This document shows, in pieces, positions 1-5,309 of a stretch of 7,049 nt of DNA (position 1 is the stretch's first letter; each line of letters begins with the position of its first letter). The DNA comes from Candidatus Saccharimonadota bacterium. Lineage in GTDB: Bacteria; Patescibacteriota; Saccharimonadia; Saccharimonadales; Saccharimonadaceae. The stretch covers positions 1 to 7,049 of the forward strand of contig JAQGGY010000043.1 in the NCBI GenBank assembly GCA_028289095.1. Reading direction: 5' to 3'. The notes under the pieces are model-generated. The model saw only the letters and a list, made by a program, of their open reading frames with translations. It did not search any database and was not told where the DNA came from. Both the position numbers and the translations under genes were made by a program.

Positions 1-1
1 T

Positions 2-454
2 AATCTAGGGTTTGCGCCCAAAGTCGACGACGAACCAAGGATGCCTCGTTTCCAGTCGACCGTCGTGATGACGGTCACCAAGGTTACGCAAGCGATGCTT
101 GACGAGGTCTTGTCTTCGGCGGGATCATCTGATGAGGCTACCGACGAGGTAGAGGTATCGGAAAATCCAGCTGTCGAAGCCGAAGCTGAAGAGTCGGAAG
201 TTGAGATTGAGGTAACTTCGCCGAGCGCCAAGATGGCGGAGCTTGCAAAGGTGCTGAAACATCTTGATGGGCAGATTGAAATCCTGGGTGCTGCCGGCAA
301 AGCGAAGGATGCGGAAATCACCCGCCTGCAGCTGGAGCTAAGAACTGTTCAGCAGCAGAACGGTGAATTGGAACGCGAGCTAGCCGAGCTACGAGCGGCG
401 CCAATCGATCCGGAAACCGCTTCTATCCTGGACAAGTACCGGGACATCAAATAA
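2..454 (+). CDS. Acidic coiled-coil protein of unknown function, probably 5'-partial
   Basis: I do not recognise this protein. The frame is open from base 2, and neither the ATG at 41 (AAGG touches the codon, no usable spacing) nor the ATG at 68 has a convincing ribosome binding site, so the gene probably begins upstream of the window. If it starts at 41 the product is 137 residues. From the ATG at 41, residues 23-62 are an acidic, Glu/Ala/Val/Ser-rich, probably disordered segment. Residues 63-120 (KMAELAKVLKHLDGQ onward, ending ELERELAELRA) show heptad-like leucine spacing typical of a coiled coil. The tail ends in DKYRDIK. It ends with TAA, followed 38 bases later by a strong terminator, so it is the last gene of its transcript. 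Its codons are more GC-rich than those of the AT-leaning genes further right. A structural or oligomerising C-terminal region is the most that can be said. Confidence 0.6.
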   Translation, partial: NLGFAPKVDDEPRMPRFQSTVVMTVTKVTQAMLDEVLSSAGSSDEATDEVEVSENPAVEAEAEESEVEIEVTSPSAKMAELAKVLKHLDGQIEILGAAGKAKDAEITRLQLELRTVQQQNGELERELAELRAAPIDPETASILDKYRDIK

Positions 455-491
455 TCCTTTCGTAATGGAAAAATCATCAGTTCGCTGGTGT

Positions 492-521
492 CCCCGTATC
501 GCATAGCGGTGCGGGGTTTTT
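492..521 (+). terminator. Intrinsic terminator of the first gene
   Basis: An 11-bp stem (492-502 with 506-516, CCCCG/CGGGG at the base, two G·U pairs) closes a three-base ATA loop and is followed directly by five T. It lies 38 bases after the stop at 454 and matches the standard rho-independent form on the + strand. Confidence 0.85.
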
Positions 522-529
522 CATATATA

Positions 530-558
530 AAAATACCCGCGAAATTCGCGGGTATTTT
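530..558. terminator. Bidirectional terminator hairpin between convergent genes
   Basis: Bases 530-543 and 545-558 are a perfect 14-bp inverted repeat around one base, with the GC core ACCCGCG. It starts with AAAA and ends with TTTT, so both strands show a GC stem plus U-run. On the minus strand the run continues as T-rich sequence, making this the likely terminator of the gene ending at 577. On the + strand it backs up the hairpin at 492-521. Confidence 0.8.
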
Positions 559-576
559 AGTGGAGGTAACCTTGGA

Positions 577-1032
577 CTACGCAGCGGGCTGCGCAGCGCC
601 AGATAGGTAGTCAATCTCCTTGATGATATCAAGGAGGGCCTGAGCACGTCGTGCTTCGTCGGTAATCACACGTGCAGAGGCAAATGCGGGACTGATCAAT
701 GATTGATCGTCTGTTGATCGTAGTAGCAATAGATACGTATCAAATTTTTCTTCTGGGGTAACGTCGAGCTTATCGACAAGCGGCCGAAGTTCGCTTAAAG
801 CGTCTTTTTTGATTGCATCCAAATCGCCAGATACTGTAGGCATTGCCACAACTGGTGTTGGTAATGCGATTTCATCTGGTACTTCTGGCGCGGGAGGAGT
901 TGGAACGTCAACTGCTTCCACTTCTGCTGGTGCATCAGCTACGTCGTCGGCCTGCTGGTTAATACCAGCTAAAACCTTCGCTAATTCTTGGTCATCACTA
1001 ATTGATTGTTGCGCTTGCGGTTGAATATCCAT
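577..1032 (-). CDS. Conserved-type hypothetical protein, Pro-rich linker plus helical domain
   Basis: This 151-residue soluble protein has no signal peptide or membrane segment. I chose the ATG at 1032 because AGGGG sits five bases upstream; a GTG two codons earlier at 1038 would overlap that Shine-Dalgarno sequence. The N-terminal 65 or so residues are Gln/Asp/Ala/Pro-rich and look disordered, with a VPTPPAPEVP linker. The C-terminal 80 residues are predicted helical and carry the charged core DLDAIKKDALSELRPLVDKL, then EEKFDTYLLLLRSTDD and RRAQALLDIIKEIDYL. From memory, similar helical domains are common among hypothetical proteins of Saccharibacteria; this is recall, not a search. No catalytic motif is visible. 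The gene is divergent from the sugar isomerase at 1129, with 96 bases between the two starts. A scaffold or protein-binding role is possible but unproven. Confidence 0.8.
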   Translation of the reverse strand: MDIQPQAQQSISDDQELAKVLAGINQQADDVADAPAEVEAVDVPTPPAPEVPDEIALPTPVVAMPTVSGDLDAIKKDALSELRPLVDKLDVTPEEKFDTYLLLLRSTDDQSLISPAFASARVITDEARRAQALLDIIKEIDYLSGAAQPAA

Positions 1033-1128
1033 GCCCACCCCTGATATTAATACTTATGCTTCTTTAATAAATACTGTATCATAGTAACAGTAAAACTCGC
1101 AAGTAAATCGAACAATAGAGGGAGCGAA
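1033..1128. promoter_or_regulatory. Divergent promoter region with two Shine-Dalgarno sites
   Basis: This AT-rich gap serves both the leftward gene at 1032 and the isomerase at 1129. GAGGGAG (1118-1124) lies four bases before the isomerase ATG, and AGGGG on the minus strand (1038-1042) lies five bases before the other ATG. For the + strand, TATCAT (1077-1082) is a plausible -10, but the hexamer 17 bases upstream (TTATGC) is a poor -35. I could not choose a minus-strand promoter with confidence. The two ribosome sites are much better supported than the promoters. Confidence 0.45.
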
Positions 1129-2169
1129 ATGTTAGATGATTTGAACGTGATTGGCCAGCGTGATCCACATGGCGCACTACAGGTTGCCGCACAACAATAT
1201 GGGCAGACGCGATTCGACGCCACAGTAAATAACGGTGAAAATGATCATCGTCAGATTACCCGTGTTGTCGTGTCAGGAATGGGTGGATCGGCACTAGCTG
1301 CTTTGATCGTCAAATCATGGCTAAAGAACCAACTGACTGTTCCATTCGAGATCATTCGTACCTACACTTTGCCACATTATGTCGATGCGAACACATTAGT
1401 CATCGCTAGTAGCTATTCAGGCAATACCGAAGAAACACTCAGTGGACTGGATGAAGCAAAAGAGCGCGGAGCTCAGACGGCTATTATTGCTGCTGGTGGA
1501 AAATTGATCGAACTTGCTGTCGCAGATGATATTGCACATGTGCAATTGCCTGGTGACTTGCAGCCGCGCATGGCTGTCATCAATAACCTACGCGCACTCG
1601 TTGCGTTATTGGTTCATTTTGACGTGGCCGACAGTAGCGTATTTGAAGATATCGAGAACGAGGATGACTGGCTGGAAAGCCAAACGACACAATGGACACC
1701 GGATGTGACGACTGACAAAAATTACGCTAAACAATTAGCACTACTTGCGGTTGGCAAGACACCTGTGTTTTATGCGGGCAACTTGATGGCGCCAGTGGCC
1801 TATAAATGGAAAATCAGCTGGAACGAGAATGCTAAGAATGTGGCGTTTTGGAACGAGTTGCCAGAATTTAATCACAATGAGTTTATAGGTTGGACGTCGC
1901 ATCCTATTGAAAAGCCATTTGCTGTCTTTGATTTAGTCAGTAATCTAGAGCATCCGCAAATTTTGAATCGATTTGAAGTAAGTGACCGGCTACTGAGCGG
2001 ACAGCGACCAAAATCAACCGTCATCAATTTGGCAGGCGAGACCGTCATCGCACAAATGCTATGGGGTAGTATTTTAGCCGATTTCGTCAGCATCTATGTC
2101 GCTATATTAAATGGTGTCGATCCAACGCCAGTGCCATTGATCGAAAAGCTGAAACCCGAGCTAGCGTAA
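1129..2169 (+). CDS. Bifunctional phosphoglucose/phosphomannose isomerase (SIS type)
   Basis: The 346-residue cytoplasmic enzyme is expected to interconvert glucose-6-phosphate or mannose-6-phosphate with fructose-6-phosphate. It has the two-SIS-domain layout of the archaeal/bacterial PGI/PMI family, at the usual length of about 320-350 residues. The first SIS domain carries SGMGGSAL (49-56) and the phosphate-binding SSYSGNTEE (94-102). QPR (145-147) holds the conserved arginine. The second half has NENAKN (232-237) and LPEFNHNE (244-251). By spacing, Glu233 and His249 match the catalytic Glu/His pair described for the Pyrobaculum enzyme, which is also 16 residues apart. The start is fixed by GAGGGAG four bases before the ATG. 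It stands alone on its strand, divergent from 1032 and convergent with the exporter operon. In a reduced genome it may be the only phosphoglucose isomerase. Whether it also uses mannose-6-phosphate cannot be read from sequence. Confidence 0.92.
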   Translation: MLDDLNVIGQRDPHGALQVAAQQYGQTRFDATVNNGENDHRQITRVVVSGMGGSALAALIVKSWLKNQLTVPFEIIRTYTLPHYVDANTLVIASSYSGNTEETLSGLDEAKERGAQTAIIAAGGKLIELAVADDIAHVQLPGDLQPRMAVINNLRALVALLVHFDVADSSVFEDIENEDDWLESQTTQWTPDVTTDKNYAKQLALLAVGKTPVFYAGNLMAPVAYKWKISWNENAKNVAFWNELPEFNHNEFIGWTSHPIEKPFAVFDLVSNLEHPQILNRFEVSDRLLSGQRPKSTVINLAGETVIAQMLWGSILADFVSIYVAILNGVDPTPVPLIEKLKPELA

Positions 2170-2226
2170 ATCTCTGCTTTTTTGCATGCTCTTATCCCAT
2201 AATAGCTTCGCGACTATCTATTAGAC

Positions 2227-3465
2227 TTAGTGATACTGGCGAAGTGATTCAATAGGGTCTTTGCGAGCGGCACGAATTGCTGGATATAATCCAAAAACCG
2301 TTCCTACGCCAACCGCGATACTCATTGCGATTGCTGCTATTTCCCAGCTAAAGATAGGGTCAAATGGCAAGGCGGTACTGATCATCAAAGCGATAATATA
2401 GCCGCTAATATATCCAAGAATACCACCAAGTAGGCTCATAATAAGTGATTCAGTCAAGAACTGCCAGACGATATTGATATCGCTAGCACCGACGGCTTTT
2501 CGTAGTCCAATTTCGCGGGTACGTTCGGCAACACCGACAAGCATAATATTCATAATACCGATACCACCGACGACAAGCGAGATCGCCGCAATCACTGTCA
2601 TGACTGCCGTAACGGCTTTAAAGAACTGACTGGTTGGTTTGGCGATTTCCTCGCCAGATAGAATATCAAAGTCTTTTTCGTCTTGATGATTAGCGAGTAG
2701 CTGCTTGTTAGCCGTATCGATGACATGTGGTAATTGGTCAACACTTTTAGCGCTGACATTAATTTGCTGAATCTGAACAATGCCTTGGTTGAAGCCTTTG
2801 CCACTTTCCAAGCTGATAATCGCTGTATGATCAAAATCGACGTTATTGTAATTAATAGGATTATTCATGTGTTTCAGAACGCCGATGACGGTGAAAATCT
2901 GCCCTCGGAATGTGAATGTTTGGCCAATGGATTGATCAGTGCCAAATAGGTCGACGGATAACTGGCTGCCGATCACGGATGTATTTTGGTCTGTTACCGT
3001 GTCGATAAATTGACCATCGCGAATAGGTAATTTAGCAATCTGTTCGAGTGACGGAGTGGTGGCAACGATGACGCTGTTGGCTGGTTTTGTGCCATTTTTT
3101 GTTGATTTGACGCTGCCGTTCAGTACCATTAGTGGCGCGGCCGCTTCGACACCTTCGACTGCTTGAATGTCGCGGAAATCCTCTTCTGTCAGGGTGCTAG
3201 TGGTAAAAATACCAGAAGTTGTTGGATTGGTAAAATCATTCAAACTTTTCGATACCATGCCAGGACGGACAACGGCGATGTTGCCACCTAGATTATCTAT
3301 TTGATTAGATACTAATTTTGTAACGCCGCCGCCCAGTGACAAAATCGTCGTAATACTAGCAACGCCAATTGCGACACCTAAAATTGTCAGCAACGTGCGC
3401 ATTTTTGTACTGCGCAGGGAATGGTAGGCATTTTGAATATGCTCAAAAATTAATAAACTGGTCAT
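2227..3465 (-). CDS. MacB/FtsX-type ABC transporter permease
   Basis: This 412-residue inner-membrane protein has the MacB-family permease topology. TM1 lies at about 23-45 (MRTLLTILGVAIGVASITTI), an extracytoplasmic MacB-type domain at about 47-283, and three C-terminal membrane helices at about 283-310, 333-362 and 374-396. The signature cytoplasmic loop GVAERTREIGLRKAVGAS (311-328) and the terminal YPAIRAARKDPIESLR (394-409) are typical of the family, where the loop contacts the ATPase. Known members use ATP hydrolysis for mechanotransmission, exporting or releasing peptides, toxins or lipoproteins at the cell surface. The start codon overlaps the ATPase stop as ATGA (3462-3465), so translation is probably coupled; the only ribosome-site hint is AGG about seven bases upstream. 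No MacA-like adaptor is in the window. Substrate unknown. No strong terminator follows, only a weak AT-rich hairpin at 2200-2223. Confidence 0.93.
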   Translation of the reverse strand: MTSLLIFEHIQNAYHSLRSTKMRTLLTILGVAIGVASITTILSLGGGVTKLVSNQIDNLGGNIAVVRPGMVSKSLNDFTNPTTSGIFTTSTLTEEDFRDIQAVEGVEAAAPLMVLNGSVKSTKNGTKPANSVIVATTPSLEQIAKLPIRDGQFIDTVTDQNTSVIGSQLSVDLFGTDQSIGQTFTFRGQIFTVIGVLKHMNNPINYNNVDFDHTAIISLESGKGFNQGIVQIQQINVSAKSVDQLPHVIDTANKQLLANHQDEKDFDILSGEEIAKPTSQFFKAVTAVMTVIAAISLVVGGIGIMNIMLVGVAERTREIGLRKAVGASDINIVWQFLTESLIMSLLGGILGYISGYIIALMISTALPFDPIFSWEIAAIAMSIAVGVGTVFGLYPAIRAARKDPIESLRQYH

Positions 3466-4277
3466 TTCTTTGCCTGCTTCTTTTTACGGTTTTTTGCGGA
3501 TTTTTTTGGTGTATCTTTTACGGGTGGTGTAGAGCTCTCTATATTTAATGGCTTTTTTTTGTTTGTTTCTTTTTTGGCTGGTGGCACCTTTGTGTCGCTG
3601 GCAACTTTGCCGTCGAGCATTTGAATTACACGACTAGCGTAGGTTGTTAGGTTAGGATTGTGTGTAACCATGACGATAGTATTGCCACGCTTGTGCAAGT
3701 CAGACAATTCTTCCATGACTATATGGCTGGATTTACTATCAAGGTTGCCTGTCGGTTCGTCGGCAAGAATGATCGAAGGATTGTTAACCAAGGCGCGGGC
3801 AATAGCTACGCGTTGCATCTGGCCGCCCGACAGTTGCCATGGCATGTAATATTCACGTTCAGACAGATGGAAGCTTTTGAGGATCTCGCTTGCCATAATT
3901 AGACGTTTTGTACGAAACATACCTTTGTAGGTCAGGGGAAGGGCGACGTTTTCAATTACGTTCAAACGGTTAATGAGATTAAAACTTTGAAAGACGATGC
4001 CAATTTGCTGGCTGCGAATACGCGCATGACGTGTATTACTGAGCGTTTCGACTGATTTGCCATCAAGCAAATATTCACCATCGTCCGAGCGGTCGAGCAG
4101 GCCGAGAATATTAAGGAGTGTCGTTTTGCCACAGCCGCTAGGCCCCATAATCGTAATAAATTCACCTTTTTCAATCGTCAAATCAATTTCATCCAGCGCG
4201 TTATGCTCGGCGTCACCGACACCATACCGTTTGGTAAGGCCGCGAAGTTCGATCACTGGAGGAATTTTTTTTGTCAT
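3462..4277 (-). CDS. MacB/LolD-type ABC transporter ATP-binding protein with Lys-rich tail
   Basis: This 271-residue cytoplasmic ATPase powers the permease encoded next to it. Numbering from the ATG at 4277, all ABC motifs are present: Walker A GPSGCGKTT (45-53), Q-loop Gln97 in VFQSFN, signature LSGGQMQRVAIARAL (149-163), Walker B IILADE (169-174) followed by PTGNLDS, and H-loop His206 in VTHN. This is the MacB/LolD/FtsE subfamily pattern. Such ATPases usually end near residue 225-235. Here residues 228-271 form an extra tail of about 44 residues rich in Lys and Pro (KKETNKKKP, KKSAKNRKKK), probably disordered. A GTG one codon upstream (4280) is a possible alternative start. There is no Shine-Dalgarno sequence, and the -10 box is six bases before GTG-ATG spacing ends, implying a leaderless mRNA. 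The permease follows with a 4-base overlap. Substrate unknown. Confidence 0.94.
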   Translation of the reverse strand: MTKKIPPVIELRGLTKRYGVGDAEHNALDEIDLTIEKGEFITIMGPSGCGKTTLLNILGLLDRSDDGEYLLDGKSVETLSNTRHARIRSQQIGIVFQSFNLINRLNVIENVALPLTYKGMFRTKRLIMASEILKSFHLSEREYYMPWQLSGGQMQRVAIARALVNNPSIILADEPTGNLDSKSSHIVMEELSDLHKRGNTIVMVTHNPNLTTYASRVIQMLDGKVASDTKVPPAKKETNKKKPLNIESSTPPVKDTPKKSAKNRKKKQAKK

Positions 4278-4283
4278 CACTTT

Positions 4284-4313
4284 ATTATAGGGATGCTAAT
4301 GACTTAAAAGCAA
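4284..4313 (-). promoter_or_regulatory. Promoter of the exporter operon, predicted leaderless
   Basis: Reading the minus strand, TTGCTT (4308-4313) and a perfect consensus TATAAT (4284-4289) are 18 bases apart. Only six bases (AAAGTG) separate the -10 box from the ATG at 4277. RNA polymerase normally starts about seven bases after the -10, which places the transcript start on or next to the A of the ATG. No ribosome binding site is present, which agrees with a leaderless start. Confidence 0.7.
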
Positions 4314-4414
4314 CCATTCTACGCCGTGAATTATACAACCGAGAGAATATAGTTCTATAAAGTAAACACTAGTGCTATCAACATCATGAAAAATGAAGTG
4401 AATGAGGCAATCTT

Positions 4415-4423
4415 TGCTAGAAT
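4415..4423 (+). promoter_or_regulatory. Extended -10 promoter of tRNA-Ser
   Basis: TGCTAGAAT is an extended -10 element (TG, one base, TAGAAT). The start would fall near 4430, seven bases before the mature tRNA, leaving a short leader for RNase P to remove. No good -35 is visible, as is usual for extended -10 promoters. The same TTTGCTA string opens the element before the gene at 5310. Confidence 0.5.
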
Positions 4424-4436
4424 AAGAGAGAAGTTT

Positions 4437-4526
4437 GGAGAGATGGCCGAGTGGTTGAAGGCGCACGCTTGGAAAGCGTGTGTGCCAGCAATGGTACCGC
4501 AGGTTCGAATCCTGTTCTCTCCGCCA
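4437..4526 (+). tRNA. tRNA-Ser (anticodon GGA), CCA encoded
   Basis: This is a complete class II tRNA of 90 bases. The acceptor arms GGAGAGA (4437-4443) and TCTCTCC (4516-4522) pair over seven bases, then discriminator G and an encoded CCA (4524-4526). The D arm carries GCC/GGC. The anticodon stem CACGC/GCGTG (4464-4468, 4476-4480) closes the loop TTGGAAA, giving anticodon GGA at 4471-4473, which reads UCC and UCU. The long variable arm (about 4481-4498, GCCA/TGGT stem) is the identity mark of serine tRNA. The T arm is GCAGG-TTCGAAT-CCTGT. It is transcribed alone, with a terminator directly behind it, between two minus-strand genes. Open frames on the opposite strand here are artefacts of the tRNA. 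Confidence 0.97.
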
Positions 4527-4527
4527 T

Positions 4528-4561
4528 AAAAATACACTAACCATCTGGTTGGTGTATTTTT
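4528..4561. terminator. Strong bidirectional terminator shared by tRNA-Ser and the pilin transcript
   Basis: Bases 4528-4543 pair with 4546-4561 in a 16-bp stem with one G·U pair and a TC loop. The arms start with AAAAA and end with TTTTT, so either strand yields a stem plus U-run. It begins one base after the tRNA CCA. It is also the only convincing terminator for the leftward pilin transcript, which would then have a 3' untranslated region of about 150 bases. Confidence 0.88.
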
Positions 4562-4580
4562 ATAGTTCAGTACGGGATTT

Positions 4581-4619
4581 GACCCTGCGGTACTTTTGCA
4601 AAGCAAAAGCCGCAAGGTT
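4581..4619. repeat. Long hairpin without a T-run
   Basis: The core is TGCGG-TA-CTTTTGC-AAA-GCAAAAG-CCGCA: five pairs (4586-4590 with 4610-4614), a two-base bulge, then seven pairs (4593-4599 with 4603-4609) over an AAA loop. Past one C/A mismatch it extends by CC/GG, A/T and a G·U pair. Neither strand has a T-run after it, so it is not an ordinary terminator. It shares bases with the inverted T-arm-like fragment. Confidence 0.75.
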
Positions 4620-4636
4620 CGGTGTAGTGAAGTGAA

Positions 4637-4662
4637 ACTAAAATGTGTTTACATATTTTAGT
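4637..4662. repeat. AT-rich 11-bp hairpin
   Basis: Bases 4637-4647 pair with 4652-4662 (CTAAAATGTG with CATATTTTAG plus one outer A/T pair, one G·U) over the loop TTTA. On the minus strand it is followed by TTTC only, so it would be a weak terminator at best. Confidence 0.6.
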
Positions 4663-4714
4663 GAACAAACGGAAGAGGCTTCAGCAGATATCCTGTTCTC
4701 CGTGCATAAATAAT

Positions 4715-5176
4715 TTAGCAGGTCGTCTGAATCATAATTCCGATATCATCAGTTGTATTCAGCAGGCCGTCCGGGCCGACACTTTTAACAGGTGAATTAC
4801 CGGTGCTACCTATTGAACAGTCATTATTGTCGTACCAGTAATATTGCCCCCAGGGATCCTTTTCGAGGCTTGAGGTTGTTATGATTTTTTCGGCTTTCAG
4901 ACCAGCGATAATCTCGGTCGACCAGCGAGAAGATGGCGGCATGGCCGTGCCACTATACCAATCAGCAGCAAGCGGTAGCTTACCGTAATCAGCGCGGTAC
5001 ATTAGCATCGCTTTTTCGATCGAACGAAGGTCAGCGGTTACCGCGGTAGTTCGAGAGCGGGTCTGAATGCTGTTATATGCCACGATTGTAATCGCCGCCA
5101 ATATACCAATCACAACAATGACGATAAGTAGTTCGACGATCGTAAACCCAGATAGCTGTTTATTTTTTGCCCACAT
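4715..5176 (-). CDS. Type IV pilin / GspG-like pseudopilin
   Basis: The 153-residue prepilin has a short leader MWAKNKQLSG, a prepilin-peptidase site G10|F11, the conserved Glu at mature position 5 (Glu15 in FTIVE), and the hydrophobic helix FTIVELLIVIVVIGILAAIT that anchors subunits in the membrane and packs the filament core. The helix continues as an amphipathic stretch (NSIQTRSRTTAVTADLRSIEKAMLMYRADYG). The C-terminal part has DPWGQYY (107-113) and GPDGLLNTTDDIG (134-146), resembling the calcium-binding loop of GspG major pseudopilins. Cys120 and Cys153 could form a disulfide. A prepilin peptidase would process it and an assembly ATPase would polymerise it; neither is in the window. It has its own promoter, no Shine-Dalgarno sequence, and is divergent from the gene at 5310. 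It may build a surface pilus for attachment or DNA uptake, which is inference. Confidence 0.93.
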   Translation of the reverse strand: MWAKNKQLSGFTIVELLIVIVVIGILAAITIVAYNSIQTRSRTTAVTADLRSIEKAMLMYRADYGKLPLAADWYSGTAMPPSSRWSTEIIAGLKAEKIITTSSLEKDPWGQYYWYDNNDCSIGSTGNSPVKSVGPDGLLNTTDDIGIMIQTTC

Positions 5177-5187
5177 TTATAGATAAA

Positions 5188-5216
5188 AGTATAAGCGATT
5201 AAGTAAGAATGGTCAA
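5188..5216 (-). promoter_or_regulatory. Pilin promoter, near-leaderless
   Basis: On the minus strand TTGACC (5211-5216) and TATACT (5188-5193) are separated by exactly 17 bases; each matches five of six consensus positions. The start should fall around 5180-5181, only four or five bases before the ATG at 5176. The bases between contain no ribosome binding site. Confidence 0.75.
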
Positions 5217-5293
5217 AGGTAGGATGGGCTGCGATTAATGATAGCCATGTAGGTATACGAGATATTTAGCTGGCTATGTAAAGTAAAATTTTT

Positions 5294-5301
5294 GCTACAC
5301 T
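5294..5301 (+). promoter_or_regulatory. Possible promoter element of the membrane synthase-like gene
   Basis: TTTGCTACACT (5291-5301) contains an extended -10 (TG, one base, TACACT). It is eight bases from the ATG at 5310, so a start here would leave a leader of only one to three bases. A weak GGA six bases before the ATG could instead act as a ribosome site. No -35 is visible. Confidence 0.4.
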
Positions 5302-5309
5302 GGATATGA

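Larger units (their letters stand above)
4562..4714. other. Non-coding stretch with tRNA-Ser-like fragments and hairpins
   Basis: No gene is credible here. On the minus strand, 4575-4593 reads GTACCGCAGGGTCAAATCC, matching 17 of 19 bases of the tRNA-Ser T-arm segment 4494-4512 in inverted orientation. On the + strand, ATCCTGTTCTC (4690-4700) repeats 4509-4519 exactly, and CATAAA (4705-4710) repeats the bases at the tRNA end (4525-4530). Between them lie the hairpins at 4581-4619 and 4637-4662. Possible readings are a decayed tRNA duplication, an attachment-site remnant, or a structured 3' untranslated region of the pilin mRNA. Confidence 0.6.

Noticed and set aside
809..1024. Plus-strand 71-codon frame rich in Ser/Gly/Ala
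   Set aside because: It is the shadow of the Pro/Ala-rich linker of the minus-strand gene at 577-1032 and has no ribosome site.
2200..2223. TAATAG/CTATTA hairpin as terminator between the isomerase and exporter genes
   Set aside because: The stem is only six AT-rich pairs with a 12-base loop and no T-run on either side, so it is not listed as a terminator.
4296..4615. Open frames of 82 and 86 codons on the minus strand
   Set aside because: They run antisense through tRNA-Ser and its terminator; their peptides are the well-known artefact translations of a serine tRNA complement.
4664..4703. GGAAG...AGCAG string resembling the SRP RNA core
   Set aside because: The helix that should close the GGAA tetraloop does not pair, and no matching SRP stem surrounds it.
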